In this document: positions 43,666-52,599 of the stretch, in pieces
How the letters are laid out: every line of letters starts with the position of its first letter
Position numbering within the stretch: position 1 is the first letter of the stretch
DNA from: JAZRWQ01 sp045541395
GTDB lineage: Bacteria > Bacillota > Clostridia > Oscillospirales > UMGS1783
Reading direction: 5' to 3'
Assembly: GCA_045541395.1 (NCBI GenBank)
Contig: JAZQIZ010000001.1
Coordinates: 248,001 to 312,000, forward strand
DNA: 64,000 bases
Made by a program: the position numbers and the translations under genes
Notes under the pieces: generated by a model
Told to the model about the DNA's origin: nothing
What the model saw: the letters and a program-made list of their open reading frames with translations, nothing else
The model's database searches: none

Positions 43666-44807
43666 CCGAGAAATTATATGAAAATAACAGCTATTTAAAG
43701 GAGTTTGAGGCTATCGTAACAGCTTGTATCGCGTTGGATAACTGTTACGGAATTGAACTTGAAAAAACCGCCTTTTTCCCTGAAGGAGGCGGTCAATACA
43801 GTGATACGGGCTATATTAATGATTTATACATTTCTGACGTACAAATAATAGATAATAGAATATTACACTATTCAAAAATGCCGATAGAAGTAAATACTAA
43901 AGTCAACTGCAAGATTAACTGGGACAGGCGTTTCAGAAATATGCAAAATCATACAGGTGAACATATATTGTCAGGTGTAATCAATAAACTATACGGTTTA
44001 AATAATATTGGGTTTCACCTAGGAGAAAATGACGTCACTGTTGATTATGACGGAACTTTAACTATAGCAGAACTGGAAGAAGCAGAACGAATTGCAAATG
44101 AGGCTGTATTTAAGAATATACCTGTAATTTGCGAAATCCCCGAAAAGGAATTACTACCTTCTATACCCTACCGCTCAAAACTTGATATTACCGAGAATGT
44201 TAGAATAGTTACGATACCGGGCTACGACATTTGCGCCTGCTGTGCACCGCACGTTAATTATACAGGTGAAATTGGAATAATAAAAATAATTGAAAACTAC
44301 CGGCAGAATAAACACACACGCCTGAGAATGATCTGCGGTTCAGATGCAATAAATTATTTTAATATGCTTATTAATAACGCCAACGGTGTTTGCCGGCTTT
44401 TATCGGCGCAACATCATAATTTTTATGATAATACTAAGATATTAATAGATAATTATAATGAATCCAAACATAAGCTTGCTGTAAGCAATAAAAAAATGGC
44501 ACTTTATAAAGCGAATCAATTTGCATATACCGAAGATAATATTCTTATTTTTGAAGAAGATATAGATACGGACACAATGAGGCTTATTGTTAATTCCATC
44601 CTATCTAAAACCTCAAAAATAGCCACTGTTCTTTCCGGAAACGATACTAACGGCTATAACTTTATTAGCGCCTCAACCAATGTTGATCTTAAAGAAGTAG
44701 CTTCAAAATTGAGAACTGGGCTAAACGGTAAATGCGGAGGAAGCAGTTCTATGATTCAAGGGCATTTAAATACAACCAGTACTATTATAACTGAATTTTT
44801 CAAATAA
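43662..44807 (+). CDS. Alanyl-tRNA editing protein AlaX, long form
   Basis: 381 residues. EGGGQYSDTGYI, zinc HTGEHILSGV, and CACCAPHVNYTGEIGIIKI form the editing core, and a DHHA1-like C-terminus (FISASTNVDLKEVASKL...GKCGGSSSMIQGH) makes it the AlaX-L type. It hydrolyses Ser- or Gly-mischarged tRNA-Ala in trans. The same genome region carries alaS with its own editing domain. It shares a 4-bp overlap with thiN. Confidence 0.9.
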   Translation: MTEKLYENNSYLKEFEAIVTACIALDNCYGIELEKTAFFPEGGGQYSDTGYINDLYISDVQIIDNRILHYSKMPIEVNTKVNCKINWDRRFRNMQNHTGEHILSGVINKLYGLNNIGFHLGENDVTVDYDGTLTIAELEEAERIANEAVFKNIPVICEIPEKELLPSIPYRSKLDITENVRIVTIPGYDICACCAPHVNYTGEIGIIKIIENYRQNKHTRLRMICGSDAINYFNMLINNANGVCRLLSAQHHNFYDNTKILIDNYNESKHKLAVSNKKMALYKANQFAYTEDNILIFEEDIDTDTMRLIVNSILSKTSKIATVLSGNDTNGYNFISASTNVDLKEVASKLRTGLNGKCGGSSSMIQGHLNTTSTIITEFFK

Positions 44808-44814
44808 ACTATTT

Positions 44815-44846
44815 ATACCTTATCGATCGATAAGGTATTTTTTTTG
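44815..44846 (+). terminator. Terminator after alaX
   Basis: Perfect palindromic stem ATACCTTATC / GATAAGGTAT with loop GATC (44815-44838), then eight T. Confidence 0.92.
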
Positions 44847-44892
44847 CTTTTAGGGACAAACTTTTATAGAAAAAACTTTAAGGAGAAAAGTT

Positions 44893-45903
44893 ATGACTCA
44901 ATTATGTGATTTTATTGATACTCAAGATTACACAAAACAACAACTGCTTGATATTATTGACCTTTCACTTGAAATCAAAAAATGTATTAAAGCAGGATAT
45001 CATCCTCCTTTATTAAAAGGCAAAACACTTGGTATGATATTTCAACAATCATCAACAAGAACCAGAGTTTCATTTGAAACGGCTATGCAGCAGCTCGGCG
45101 GACACGCACAGTATTTAGGTCCCGGAATGATACAGCTTGGCGGTCATGAAACAATTGGTGATACAGGTAAAGTATTATCAAAACTTGTTGATATTCTTAT
45201 GGCAAGGGTTATCGAACACAATACCGTTGTAGAACTGGCAAAAGCATCGTCTATACCTGTCTTAAACGGTATGTCTGATTACAATCATCCTACACAAGAA
45301 ATCGGTGATATGTGTACTATTATGGAGCATTTACCGGCAGGGAAGAAACTTGAAGACTGTAAGATCGTGTTTGTAGGCGACGCAACTCAGGTGTGCGCAT
45401 CTCTTGGTTTTATTACAACACATCTAGGAATGCATTTTGTGCAATACGGTCCTAACACACATCAGTTAAATGAAAAGCACAAAGCAATTATGGAGAAGAA
45501 CTGCAAAGAGAACGGTGGTTCCTGGCTTGTAACCGATGACAAAAATGCAGTAAAAGGTGCCGATTTCATTTATTCCGACGTATGGTACGGTTTATACGAA
45601 AACGAAATGCCTAAAGAAGAAAGAATCAGAGTATTTAAGGATTATCAGGTTAACCGAGAACTAATGGAGCTTGGTAATATTGGTTGCAAGTTCTTACATT
45701 GCCTACCTGCTACTCGCGGCGAAGAGGTTACCGACGAAGTAATTGATTCGGCATCATCACTTTGTTGGGAACAGGCGGGAAACCGTCTTACAGCAATGAG
45801 AGGGTTACTTGTATATCTTACAAGAAACGAAAAATGCCGCACATCAGCAGAAAAAGAAGCCGCAAAAGAAAATCTTATAAACTTTATTACCACAAGGTTA
45901 TAA
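44893..45903 (+). CDS. ptcA: Putrescine carbamoyltransferase
   Basis: 336 residues. The carbamoyl-phosphate loop STRTR (54-58), HPTQE, and the C-terminal HCLPATRGEEVTDEVIDS place it in the carbamoyltransferase family. The neighbours (agmatine antiporter, agmatine deiminase, carbamate kinase) and the LPATRGEEV region favour putrescine over ornithine as acceptor, releasing putrescine from carbamoylputrescine and giving carbamoyl phosphate. AAGGAG precedes the ATG. First gene of the agmatine unit. Confidence 0.92.
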   Translation: MTQLCDFIDTQDYTKQQLLDIIDLSLEIKKCIKAGYHPPLLKGKTLGMIFQQSSTRTRVSFETAMQQLGGHAQYLGPGMIQLGGHETIGDTGKVLSKLVDILMARVIEHNTVVELAKASSIPVLNGMSDYNHPTQEIGDMCTIMEHLPAGKKLEDCKIVFVGDATQVCASLGFITTHLGMHFVQYGPNTHQLNEKHKAIMEKNCKENGGSWLVTDDKNAVKGADFIYSDVWYGLYENEMPKEERIRVFKDYQVNRELMELGNIGCKFLHCLPATRGEEVTDEVIDSASSLCWEQAGNRLTAMRGLLVYLTRNEKCRTSAEKEAAKENLINFITTRL

Positions 45904-45921
45904 GAACAGAGGAGAGTAAAA

Positions 45922-47292
45922 ATGGCTAATCCAAAGAAATTCAGAATGACAGATGCGATTTTGGCGGTAATATGCGTTGTATTTGTTGCAGAAGCCGCTG
46001 CACCTGTTGCAGGGCTTGGCAACTCCCAGTATTTCTGGTGGATATTAATGATCGGCGCTTTTTTACTGCCTTACGGTTTAATTTCTTCCGAACTAGGCAC
46101 GACATACAATGGAGAAGGCGGTATGTATGACTGGATAAGAACTGCCTACCCCACAGGAAAAACACCCGCAAGAGCAGCCTGGTACTACTGGGTAAACTTT
46201 CCTTTGTGGATGGCATCTTTGGCTGTAATGTGCCCTCCTCTGCTGACAGTTATTTTTGGAATTGAATTTAACATATTCAGTTCTTTATTAATTGAGCTGA
46301 TATTTATTTGGGGAGTTGTATTAATAAGCTTTTATCCTGCAAGTGACAGTAGCTGGATATTGAACGGCTCGGCAATAATTAAAGTACTCCTGGCACTTAT
46401 AATGGGTGGTTTGGGTATTTACGGAGCTGTAACAAAAGGTACAGCAAACGAAATGACCATTACTTCTTTAATTCCAACTTTTGATTTTAACAGTATTTCA
46501 TACGTTTCGGTTATAATATTTAACTGTCTTGGTTTTGAAGTTATATGCACATTTGCAGATTCAATGGAAAATCCCAAAAAACAGATACCAAGAGCGATAA
46601 TTATAGGTGGACTTGCAATAGCAGCTATTTATGTATTTTGCGCTTTCGGCATAGGTGTTGCAATACCTAGCGATAAAATCAGTTCTGATACAGGCCTTAT
46701 AGATGCAATGGCATTAATTACAGGAAAATCAAGCGGAATATTTATAAGCATTATGGCTTTTCTGTTTTTATTAACTTTCTTTGGAAATATGATATCATGG
46801 TCTTTAGGCGTAAACAGTGTTGCCGCATATGCTGCAGATAATAACGATCTGCCTAAGGTGTTTACAAAAAGAAGTAGCAAGAACCAAATGCCAATCGGTG
46901 CTTCCGTTATGAATGGTATACTTGCAACGGTGATAGTATTAATTGGTGCATTACTTCCGGATTCAAATTTATTTTGGAGTTTCTTTGCTTTAAATCTTGT
47001 GCTGTTTTTACTCTCATATCTGCCTATATTCCCTGCTTTCCTACGGTTAAGAAAGAATGACCCTGAAACCCACAGGCCATTTATGGTTCCGGGCAATGAA
47101 ATTATGCAAAAAATAATTGCTTACGTACCCATGGTGTTAATTATAATTTCCATTATATTTACCGGCGTACCTTTAGCGTTTGATACCGAAACCCTTTCTT
47201 CAACATTACCCATAACAATAGGCGCAATAATATTTATTATTATAGGCGAAATAATAATTAACAAATCCAATAATAAAAGGAGGAAAAGCTAA
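45922..47292 (+). CDS. aguD: Agmatine/putrescine antiporter, APC family
   Basis: 456 residues with about twelve membrane segments and no signal peptide. APC-type motifs include GEGGMYDWIRTAYPTGK and FADSMENPKKQIPRA. It is predicted to import agmatine in exchange for putrescine, balancing the pathway. Between ptcA and aguA, starting 18 bp after ptcA and overlapping aguA by 1 bp. Confidence 0.9.
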   Translation: MANPKKFRMTDAILAVICVVFVAEAAAPVAGLGNSQYFWWILMIGAFLLPYGLISSELGTTYNGEGGMYDWIRTAYPTGKTPARAAWYYWVNFPLWMASLAVMCPPLLTVIFGIEFNIFSSLLIELIFIWGVVLISFYPASDSSWILNGSAIIKVLLALIMGGLGIYGAVTKGTANEMTITSLIPTFDFNSISYVSVIIFNCLGFEVICTFADSMENPKKQIPRAIIIGGLAIAAIYVFCAFGIGVAIPSDKISSDTGLIDAMALITGKSSGIFISIMAFLFLLTFFGNMISWSLGVNSVAAYAADNNDLPKVFTKRSSKNQMPIGASVMNGILATVIVLIGALLPDSNLFWSFFALNLVLFLLSYLPIFPAFLRLRKNDPETHRPFMVPGNEIMQKIIAYVPMVLIIISIIFTGVPLAFDTETLSSTLPITIGAIIFIIIGEIIINKSNNKRRKS

Positions 47293-48389
47293 TGGCTAAA
47301 AGAATACTAAACAGTACCCCTAAACAAGACGGCTTTAGAATGCCTGCAGAGTTTGAGCCTCAAGAGGCAGTATGGATGATATGGCCTGAACGTAACGATA
47401 ACTGGAGAAACGGTGCTAAACCTGCACAGGAAGCTTTTGCAAACGTTGCAAAAGCAATATCTAAATTCGAGAAGATAACGGTAATTGCCTCCCCTACTCA
47501 ATATCAAAATGCAAGATCAAGGCTCCCTGAAGAAATTCGAGTTGTGGAAATGGTCAATGATGACGCATGGGTACGAGACTGCGGACCAACCTTTGTAATA
47601 AACGACAAAGGGGAAATTCGTGGTATTGACTGGGAATTCAACGCATGGGGCGGTTTATATGACGGCTTATATTTCCCTTGGGCAAATGATGATCTAATCG
47701 CGCAGAAAATTTGTGAAATTGAGAATATTGACAGCTATAGAACAGAAGAATTTGTTCTGGAAGGCGGCTCAATACACGTTGACGGCCAAGGCACGGTTCT
47801 AACAACTGAAATGTGCTTATTATCAGAAGGCAGAAACCCTCATTTAAACAAAGAGGAAATCGAAGAAAAACTATGTCAATATTTAAACTGCGAAAAGGTT
47901 ATTTGGATAAAAGACGGTATTGATCCAGATGAAACTAACGGCCATATAGATGACGTTGCCTGTTTTATAGCACCCGGTGAGGTTGCCTGCATTTGGACTG
48001 ACGATAAAAACCACCCTTTCTATAATCAGGCAATGAATGCTTATAATACCCTGATTTCTGCCACTGATGCCAAAGGACGCAAGTTAAAGGTTCATAAGCT
48101 TTGCTTAACCGCAAAGCCTGTACTGTTGCAGGGCGCTAATACAATTGACTCAGTGCAAGGTACTTTACCCCGTGAGGACGGAGAAGTATGTATTGCATCT
48201 TATATGAATTTTTTAATTATTAATAATGCAGTAATACTGCCTCAATACGATGATGAAAACGATTCACTTGCAATTAAACAAGTGCAGGAAATGTTCCCTG
48301 ACAGAGAAGTCATTGGTGTGAAAACCAAAGAAGTAGTATACGGCGGAGGCAACATCCACTGTATTACACAACAACAACCAAGACGGTGA
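47292..48389 (+). CDS. aguA: Agmatine deiminase
   Basis: 365 residues of the guanidino-group-modifying fold. WMIWPERNDNWRNGAKPAQEAF, NDDAWVRDCGPTFV, GNGHIDD-like NGHIDDVACFI and catalytic GGGNIHCITQQQP (Cys 357) are standard. It converts agmatine to N-carbamoylputrescine and ammonia. Followed by carbamate kinase after 4 bp. Confidence 0.96.
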   Translation: MAKRILNSTPKQDGFRMPAEFEPQEAVWMIWPERNDNWRNGAKPAQEAFANVAKAISKFEKITVIASPTQYQNARSRLPEEIRVVEMVNDDAWVRDCGPTFVINDKGEIRGIDWEFNAWGGLYDGLYFPWANDDLIAQKICEIENIDSYRTEEFVLEGGSIHVDGQGTVLTTEMCLLSEGRNPHLNKEEIEEKLCQYLNCEKVIWIKDGIDPDETNGHIDDVACFIAPGEVACIWTDDKNHPFYNQAMNAYNTLISATDAKGRKLKVHKLCLTAKPVLLQGANTIDSVQGTLPREDGEVCIASYMNFLIINNAVILPQYDDENDSLAIKQVQEMFPDREVIGVKTKEVVYGGGNIHCITQQQPRR

Positions 48390-48393
48390 TGCT

Positions 48394-49332
48394 ATGGCAA
48401 GAATAGTAATAGCACTGGGGGGAAACGCCCTTGGTGAATCACCGGAGGAACAGTTAAAAAAAATCAATGATGCGGCCCCTTCACTTATAGGACTTATAAA
48501 ACAAGGTCACGAAATAATCGTGACCCACGGTAACGGTCCGCAGGTGGGTATATTTAAAAGCGCATTAGATATGGCCCATAAACAAAACGATAAAATAGCA
48601 TCATTTCCACTTGCAGAATGTACAGCAATGAGTCAAGGTTATATAGGTTATCATCTGCAAAACGGTATTTTGAGAGAATTAAAACTGGAAAATATGCCTT
48701 GGCATGTAGCAACAGTAATTACTCAAATTGAAGTAGATAAAAACGACCCTGCATTTAAATCACCATCAAAGCCAATAGGCTCATTTTATTCAAAAGATGA
48801 AGCTGAAGCTATTATGAAAAAGAATCAGAATTTAATATTTAAAGAGGATTCAGGCCGTGGTTACAGACAGGTCGTAGCATCACCAAAACCAATAAATATT
48901 GTTGAAAAAGATTCTATACTTCATTTGCTGGATAATGAATTTATTGTAATTGCTTGCGGAGGAGGTGGTATTCCTGTTATAAAATATTATGATGGAGATT
49001 ACCGCTCTGTTGATGCAGTAATCGACAAAGACTTTGCTTCTGCTTTACTTGCAGATACAATTGATGCTGACTTTCTATTTATTTTAACCGCGGTAGATAA
49101 GGTGGCAATTAATTTCGGAAAAGAAAACGAAGAATTAATTGATGAATTAACTGTTACTGAAGCAATAAAATATATTGAGGATGAACAGTTTGGGAAAGGC
49201 AGTATGCTTCCAAAAATTGAAGCAGCAATTAATTTTGTAAAAAAGAAAAGCAACAGAAAAGCAGTTATTTGTTCTCTTGAGAATGCGCCGGATGCAATGA
49301 TTGGAAAAAACGGTACTTTAATTCATATTTAA
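48394..49332 (+). CDS. arcC: Carbamate kinase
   Basis: 312 residues. VIALGGNALGESPEEQ at the start, VTHGNGPQVG, and ACGGGGIPV with FGKGSMLPKIEAAINFV define the amino acid kinase-fold carbamate kinase. It turns carbamoyl phosphate and ADP into ATP, the energy yield of the pathway. Last gene of the unit. Confidence 0.95.
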   Translation: MARIVIALGGNALGESPEEQLKKINDAAPSLIGLIKQGHEIIVTHGNGPQVGIFKSALDMAHKQNDKIASFPLAECTAMSQGYIGYHLQNGILRELKLENMPWHVATVITQIEVDKNDPAFKSPSKPIGSFYSKDEAEAIMKKNQNLIFKEDSGRGYRQVVASPKPINIVEKDSILHLLDNEFIVIACGGGGIPVIKYYDGDYRSVDAVIDKDFASALLADTIDADFLFILTAVDKVAINFGKENEELIDELTVTEAIKYIEDEQFGKGSMLPKIEAAINFVKKKSNRKAVICSLENAPDAMIGKNGTLIHI

Positions 49333-49354
49333 GGAGCCATAAGGCTCCTTTTAT
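49331..49354 (+). terminator. Probable terminator after arcC
   Basis: Stem AAGGAGCC / GGCTCCTT (49331-49338, 49343-49350) followed by TTAT. The T-run is short, so it may be leaky. Confidence 0.6.
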
Positions 49355-49446
49355 GAATTAAACTTAATATTTCTTGCAAATAACCCCATGGTTTTTTATA
49401 TGTAAAATAACAAAATAATTGATTCTATTAATATTAATAAAATAAA

Positions 49447-49475
49447 AATGCAAGTTAATATCATTTTCTTGCATT
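49447..49475. promoter_or_regulatory. Inverted repeat overlapping the CoA-transferase promoter
   Basis: AATGCAAG (49447-49454) and CTTGCATT (49468-49475) are exact inverted repeats separated by 13 bp. The right arm covers the -35. This is a possible operator for the GntR/FCD regulator encoded downstream. The remaining gap from 49355 to 49565 is AT-rich and otherwise empty. Confidence 0.5.
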
Positions 49476-49497
49476 ATAATTTTTGTTGTGTTATAAT
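49469..49497 (+). promoter_or_regulatory. Predicted SigA promoter for the CoA-transferase operon
   Basis: TTGCAT (49469-49474), 17 bp, TATAAT (49492-49497), about 70 bp before the CDS. Confidence 0.65.
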
Positions 49498-49565
49498 AAA
49501 AAAATAAAAAATTATTATCACTTTTATATGCCGAAAGAGGCACAAGGAATATCAGGAGAGTTATT

Positions 49566-50750
49566 ATGGGACTTTTAAGCGGAATGAAAGTGCTGGACCT
49601 TACAAGAGTATTAGCAGGTCCTTATTGCGGTATGATACTTGCAGATATGGGCGCAGACGTTATTAAAATAGAATTGCCGGGCAGAGGTGACGATACAAGG
49701 GTAAATGCACCTATTGTTAACGGTGAAAGCGCGTATTTTATGAATCTTAACCGTAATAAATACGGTATGACTCTTAACTTAAAAAGTGAAGAGGGCAAAA
49801 AGATATTTATTGAGCTTGTTAAGCAAAGTGACGTTGTTATTGAAAATTACCGTCCCGGCGTTATGGAAAAGTTAGGCCTTGGATATGAGGATCTTAAAAA
49901 GATCAATCCTCGTATAGTATACGGATGTATTTCAGGATTTGGCCACTATGGCCCTTATTCGAAGCGCGCAGGCTATGATCTTATCGGTCAGGCAATGAGC
50001 GGTCTTATGAGTACAACCGGATGGCCTGATACACCTCCCACACGCTGCGGTACTACTATCTCCGATATATGCGCAGGCATGGGCTGTGCTACCGGTATTA
50101 TGGCAGCTTACGTCAGCGCACAGAAAACAGGCGTTGGCGATAAAGTTGATATTTCATTGGTTGACGGTCTTGTTTCTTCTCTTTGCCTTAATAACAACTA
50201 TTACATATATGAAAACCGTATTCCACAAAGAATAGGCAACCGCTACGAATCAATATATCCTAATGATTCCTTCAGGGCTTCTGATGGTTATTGTATTATA
50301 GCCTGCGGTAATAACAAGCTTTACGGATTACTTAAATCTGCAATTAAAAGCACGGCTTTGGAAGCTGAATGTTTTGATACAAACCAAAAGCGTGTTGAAA
50401 ATCATAAAGAACTTAAGGCATGTATTGAAGGTTGGACTTTACAGCATACTGTAAATGAAGTAGTTGATATCTTATCTGAAGTTGGTGTTCCTGCTGCTCC
50501 TATACTTTCAATTGACCAGGTGTTTCATGATCCACATATTGCTGGAGCAAGAGAAATGTTTGTTGAATGCGAGCACCCTGTTGCAGGTAAAACAACTCTT
50601 ACAAACAGTCATATTAAATTTAAAAATAATAATACAAAAATACGTATGCCTGCTCCCCTTTTGGGACAGCATACCGATGAAATACTAAAAGAGCGTTTGG
50701 GATTAAGCGATGAGGATATTGCAAAATTAAGAGAATGTGATGCTCTTTAA
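49566..50750 (+). CDS. CaiB/BaiF (formyl-CoA transferase) family class III CoA transferase
   Basis: 394 residues. VLDLTRVLAGPYCGMILADMGADVIKIE, PGRGDDTR, YFMNLNRNK and the nucleophile Asp 167 in ISDICAGMG are the family hallmarks. It moves CoA between acyl acids through an aspartyl-CoA intermediate. The donor and acceptor cannot be read from sequence: no acyl-CoA synthetase, decarboxylase or dehydratase is nearby. AGGAGAG precedes the ATG. The regulator follows after 25 bp. Confidence 0.9.
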   Translation: MGLLSGMKVLDLTRVLAGPYCGMILADMGADVIKIELPGRGDDTRVNAPIVNGESAYFMNLNRNKYGMTLNLKSEEGKKIFIELVKQSDVVIENYRPGVMEKLGLGYEDLKKINPRIVYGCISGFGHYGPYSKRAGYDLIGQAMSGLMSTTGWPDTPPTRCGTTISDICAGMGCATGIMAAYVSAQKTGVGDKVDISLVDGLVSSLCLNNNYYIYENRIPQRIGNRYESIYPNDSFRASDGYCIIACGNNKLYGLLKSAIKSTALEAECFDTNQKRVENHKELKACIEGWTLQHTVNEVVDILSEVGVPAAPILSIDQVFHDPHIAGAREMFVECEHPVAGKTTLTNSHIKFKNNNTKIRMPAPLLGQHTDEILKERLGLSDEDIAKLRECDAL

Positions 50751-50775
50751 AATAAAAGAATGAGGAAGATATTCT

Positions 50776-51402
50776 ATGCAAAAAGAAACTAAAACTATTG
50801 ATGTTTATGAGTATATATTGGAGCAAATAGGTACCGGCCGATTTGCTATGGGCGATGCAATACTTATAAACGATATTGCACAGGAATTGCATATCAGTAT
50901 TTCCCCTGTTAGAGAGACCCTGAAAAAAATGGAAGGCGAGGGTATTGTTGAGCACCACAAAAACAGAGGCACCTTTGTTACCCGTTTTACTGTAGAAGAT
51001 GTAAGAGAATTATTCGATATCCGAATCATATTAGAATGTTATGCACTTGAATTCTCTATTAATAATTTTGATAATGAGTATATTGATAAACTATATGATG
51101 AATGTCAGGACTTAAGTTCTTCACTAAAACCCCATCATACTCTTCACGACAGTATCGTTGAAAAAAGCAATAAAGCCCGTCTTATAAATCTTTATAAAAC
51201 TTTGTATGCACAGATTGCACTTGTTAATATTCTTATTAAAAAAGCAAGAACTCAGGATGATACTGAAAAATCCAGAGTTGAACATCTTGCTATTTTAGAT
51301 AATATTAGAGCCAGAGATCTGGTCAGTGCAAAAGAAAATCTAAGAAGTCATCTAGAAGCCACAAAACAAAGTTATATGAAAAAATTTCTTTCAAGATATT
51401 AA
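50776..51402 (+). CDS. GntR family regulator with FCD effector domain
   Basis: 208 residues. The winged helix holds ILINDIAQELHISISPVRETLKKMEGEGIVEHHKNRGTFVTRF; the FCD domain shows LHDSIVEKSNK, EHLAILDNIRARD and SHLEATKQSY, the metal-ligand positions of the family. It probably senses an organic acid related to the CoA transferase and controls the same operon, since it follows it directly. Confidence 0.9.
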   Translation: MQKETKTIDVYEYILEQIGTGRFAMGDAILINDIAQELHISISPVRETLKKMEGEGIVEHHKNRGTFVTRFTVEDVRELFDIRIILECYALEFSINNFDNEYIDKLYDECQDLSSSLKPHHTLHDSIVEKSNKARLINLYKTLYAQIALVNILIKKARTQDDTEKSRVEHLAILDNIRARDLVSAKENLRSHLEATKQSYMKKFLSRY

Positions 51403-51435
51403 AAAAGAAACTCCATTTAAGGAGTTTCTTTTTTT
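51401..51435 (+). terminator. Terminator after the GntR gene
   Basis: Stem GAAACTCC / GGAGTTTC extended by A/T (51401-51414, 51421-51435) with a 6-nt loop, T-rich 3' flank. Confidence 0.85.
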
Positions 51436-51480
51436 AATAAAAAATAAAAAAATAAGGCATACAAAGTATACCTTATCTTT

Positions 51481-51557
51481 TGGTCCGAGTGGCGGGACTT
51501 GAACCCACGGCCTCTACCACCCCAAGGTAGCGCGCTACCAAACTGCGCCACACCCGG
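51481..51557 (-). tRNA. tRNA-Pro (anticodon TGG)
   Basis: On the minus strand the 77-nt cloverleaf starts CCGGGTG and ends CGGACCA, with the CCA encoded. The acceptor stem pairs 7 bp (one G-T). The D arm is GCGCAGTTTGGTAGCGC, the anticodon arm is CTACCTTGGGGTGGTAG with TGG in the loop, and the T arm is GTGGGTTCAAGTCCCGC. Confidence 0.97.
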
Positions 51558-51585
51558 ATTTCTGTTCGTTTTTCAACGCTCAAAT

Positions 51586-51614
51586 AGTATAGCACATATA
51601 TTTATAAAATGCAA
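51586..51614 (-). promoter_or_regulatory. Predicted SigA promoter for tRNA-Pro
   Basis: On the minus strand TTGCAT (51609-51614), 17 bp, TATACT (51586-51591), about 28 bp before the tRNA. Confidence 0.7.
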
Positions 51615-51705
51615 GTGTTTTTTTCATTTTTCGAGAACTTTATTTAAAATAAATACTGCCAATAGCTAAAATACTATAATTCCATATTTCATAGAATACA
51701 AAAGT

Positions 51706-51733
51706 CCCGCTGTTCAGCGTTAAAAACAGCGGG
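51706..51733 (-). terminator. Hairpin downstream of yebC
   Basis: Stem CCCGCTGTT / AACAGCGGG (51706-51714, 51725-51733). On the minus strand it is followed by ACTTTTG, a weak T-run, so termination is likely but not certain. The stretch 51615-51705 shows nothing else. Confidence 0.6.
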
Positions 51734-51748
51734 ATCTACTTATATCTA

Positions 51749-51802
51749 TTATTTTTTGCTAGTCAGACCAATCAGAATATCAAAAATCGCATTTCTCTTC
51801 AT
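51749..51802 (-). CDS. Possible 17-residue small ORF after yebC
   Basis: On the minus strand GGGAGGAAT, made of the last codons of yebC, sits 8 bp before an ATG. It opens MKRNAIFDILIGLTSKK and stops at TAA. The peptide has basic ends and a hydrophobic centre, and a terminator-like hairpin follows. The ribosome site is strong, but the length gives no statistical support for coding. No family is recognised. Confidence 0.3.
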   Translation of the reverse strand: MKRNAIFDILIGLTSKK

Positions 51803-51807
51803 AAAAA

Positions 51808-52530
51808 TTATTCCTCCCAGTTATGCCAAGCGCTCTGAACGTCATCATCATCTTCAAGCATATCCAAGAGCTTACGCATATTCTGACAACCTTCTTCGGA
51901 ATCAATGGTAATATAATTATCGGGAACCATTTCTACCTCTGCAGAAAGGCAGGTATAGCCCGCTTTAGTTACTGCTTCATAAAGATCACCGAATGCATCG
52001 GGTTCGCATGTAAGTTCAAAAGCTTCGCCTTCGTTTACAACGTCTTCAGCGCCGTTTTCCAAGCCTAATTCCATAAGCTCGTCTTCAACAACGTCTTCCC
52101 CTTCAACTATAATAACACCCTTCTTCTGGAACTGCCAGGAAACAGAACCGCTCTGGCCTAAATTTCCGCCGTATTTATCAAAATAATGACGAAGAGAGCC
52201 TGCTGTACGGTTACGGTTATCGGTAAGGGTTTCAACGATTACTGCAACACCGCATGGACCGTAGCCTTCGTAGGTAATACTTTCGTAATTATCACCTTCG
52301 CCAACAGAAGAAGCCTTCTTAATAACTCTTTCAATATTATCGTTAGGAACGTTAAGAGTTTTTGCTTTAGCAATAAGGTCTCTCAGCTTAGAATTTATTG
52401 TAGGGTCACCGCCGCCTTCCTTAACGCAAACGGTAATTTCTCTGCCTATTTTGGTGAAAATTTTACCGCGCTGGGCATCGGTTTTTTCTTTTTTATGTTT
52501 AATATTATTCCATTTGGAATGGCCTGACAT
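51808..52530 (-). CDS. yebC: YebC/PmpR family protein
   Basis: 240 residues. SGHSKWNNIKHKKEKTDAQRGKIFTKI, NVPNDNIERVIKKA, YEGYGPCGVAVIVETLTDNRNRT are signatures. Family members bind DNA as regulators, and recent work links YebC to translation of proline runs. Both roles are family knowledge, not visible here. GGAGG precedes the ATG. It may be followed by the small ORF above. Confidence 0.95.
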   Translation of the reverse strand: MSGHSKWNNIKHKKEKTDAQRGKIFTKIGREITVCVKEGGGDPTINSKLRDLIAKAKTLNVPNDNIERVIKKASSVGEGDNYESITYEGYGPCGVAVIVETLTDNRNRTAGSLRHYFDKYGGNLGQSGSVSWQFQKKGVIIVEGEDVVEDELMELGLENGAEDVVNEGEAFELTCEPDAFGDLYEAVTKAGYTCLSAEVEMVPDNYITIDSEEGCQNMRKLLDMLEDDDDVQSAWHNWEE

Positions 52531-52599
52531 ATTAACTGCCTCCTACTTAAAAAATACCCATATATTATACAAAAAATTTATGAATATTGCAATAGGTAT

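Noticed and set aside
44893..45903. Ornithine carbamoyltransferase of arginine synthesis or the arc pathway
   Set aside because: The next three genes form the agmatine route, and arginine deiminase is absent.
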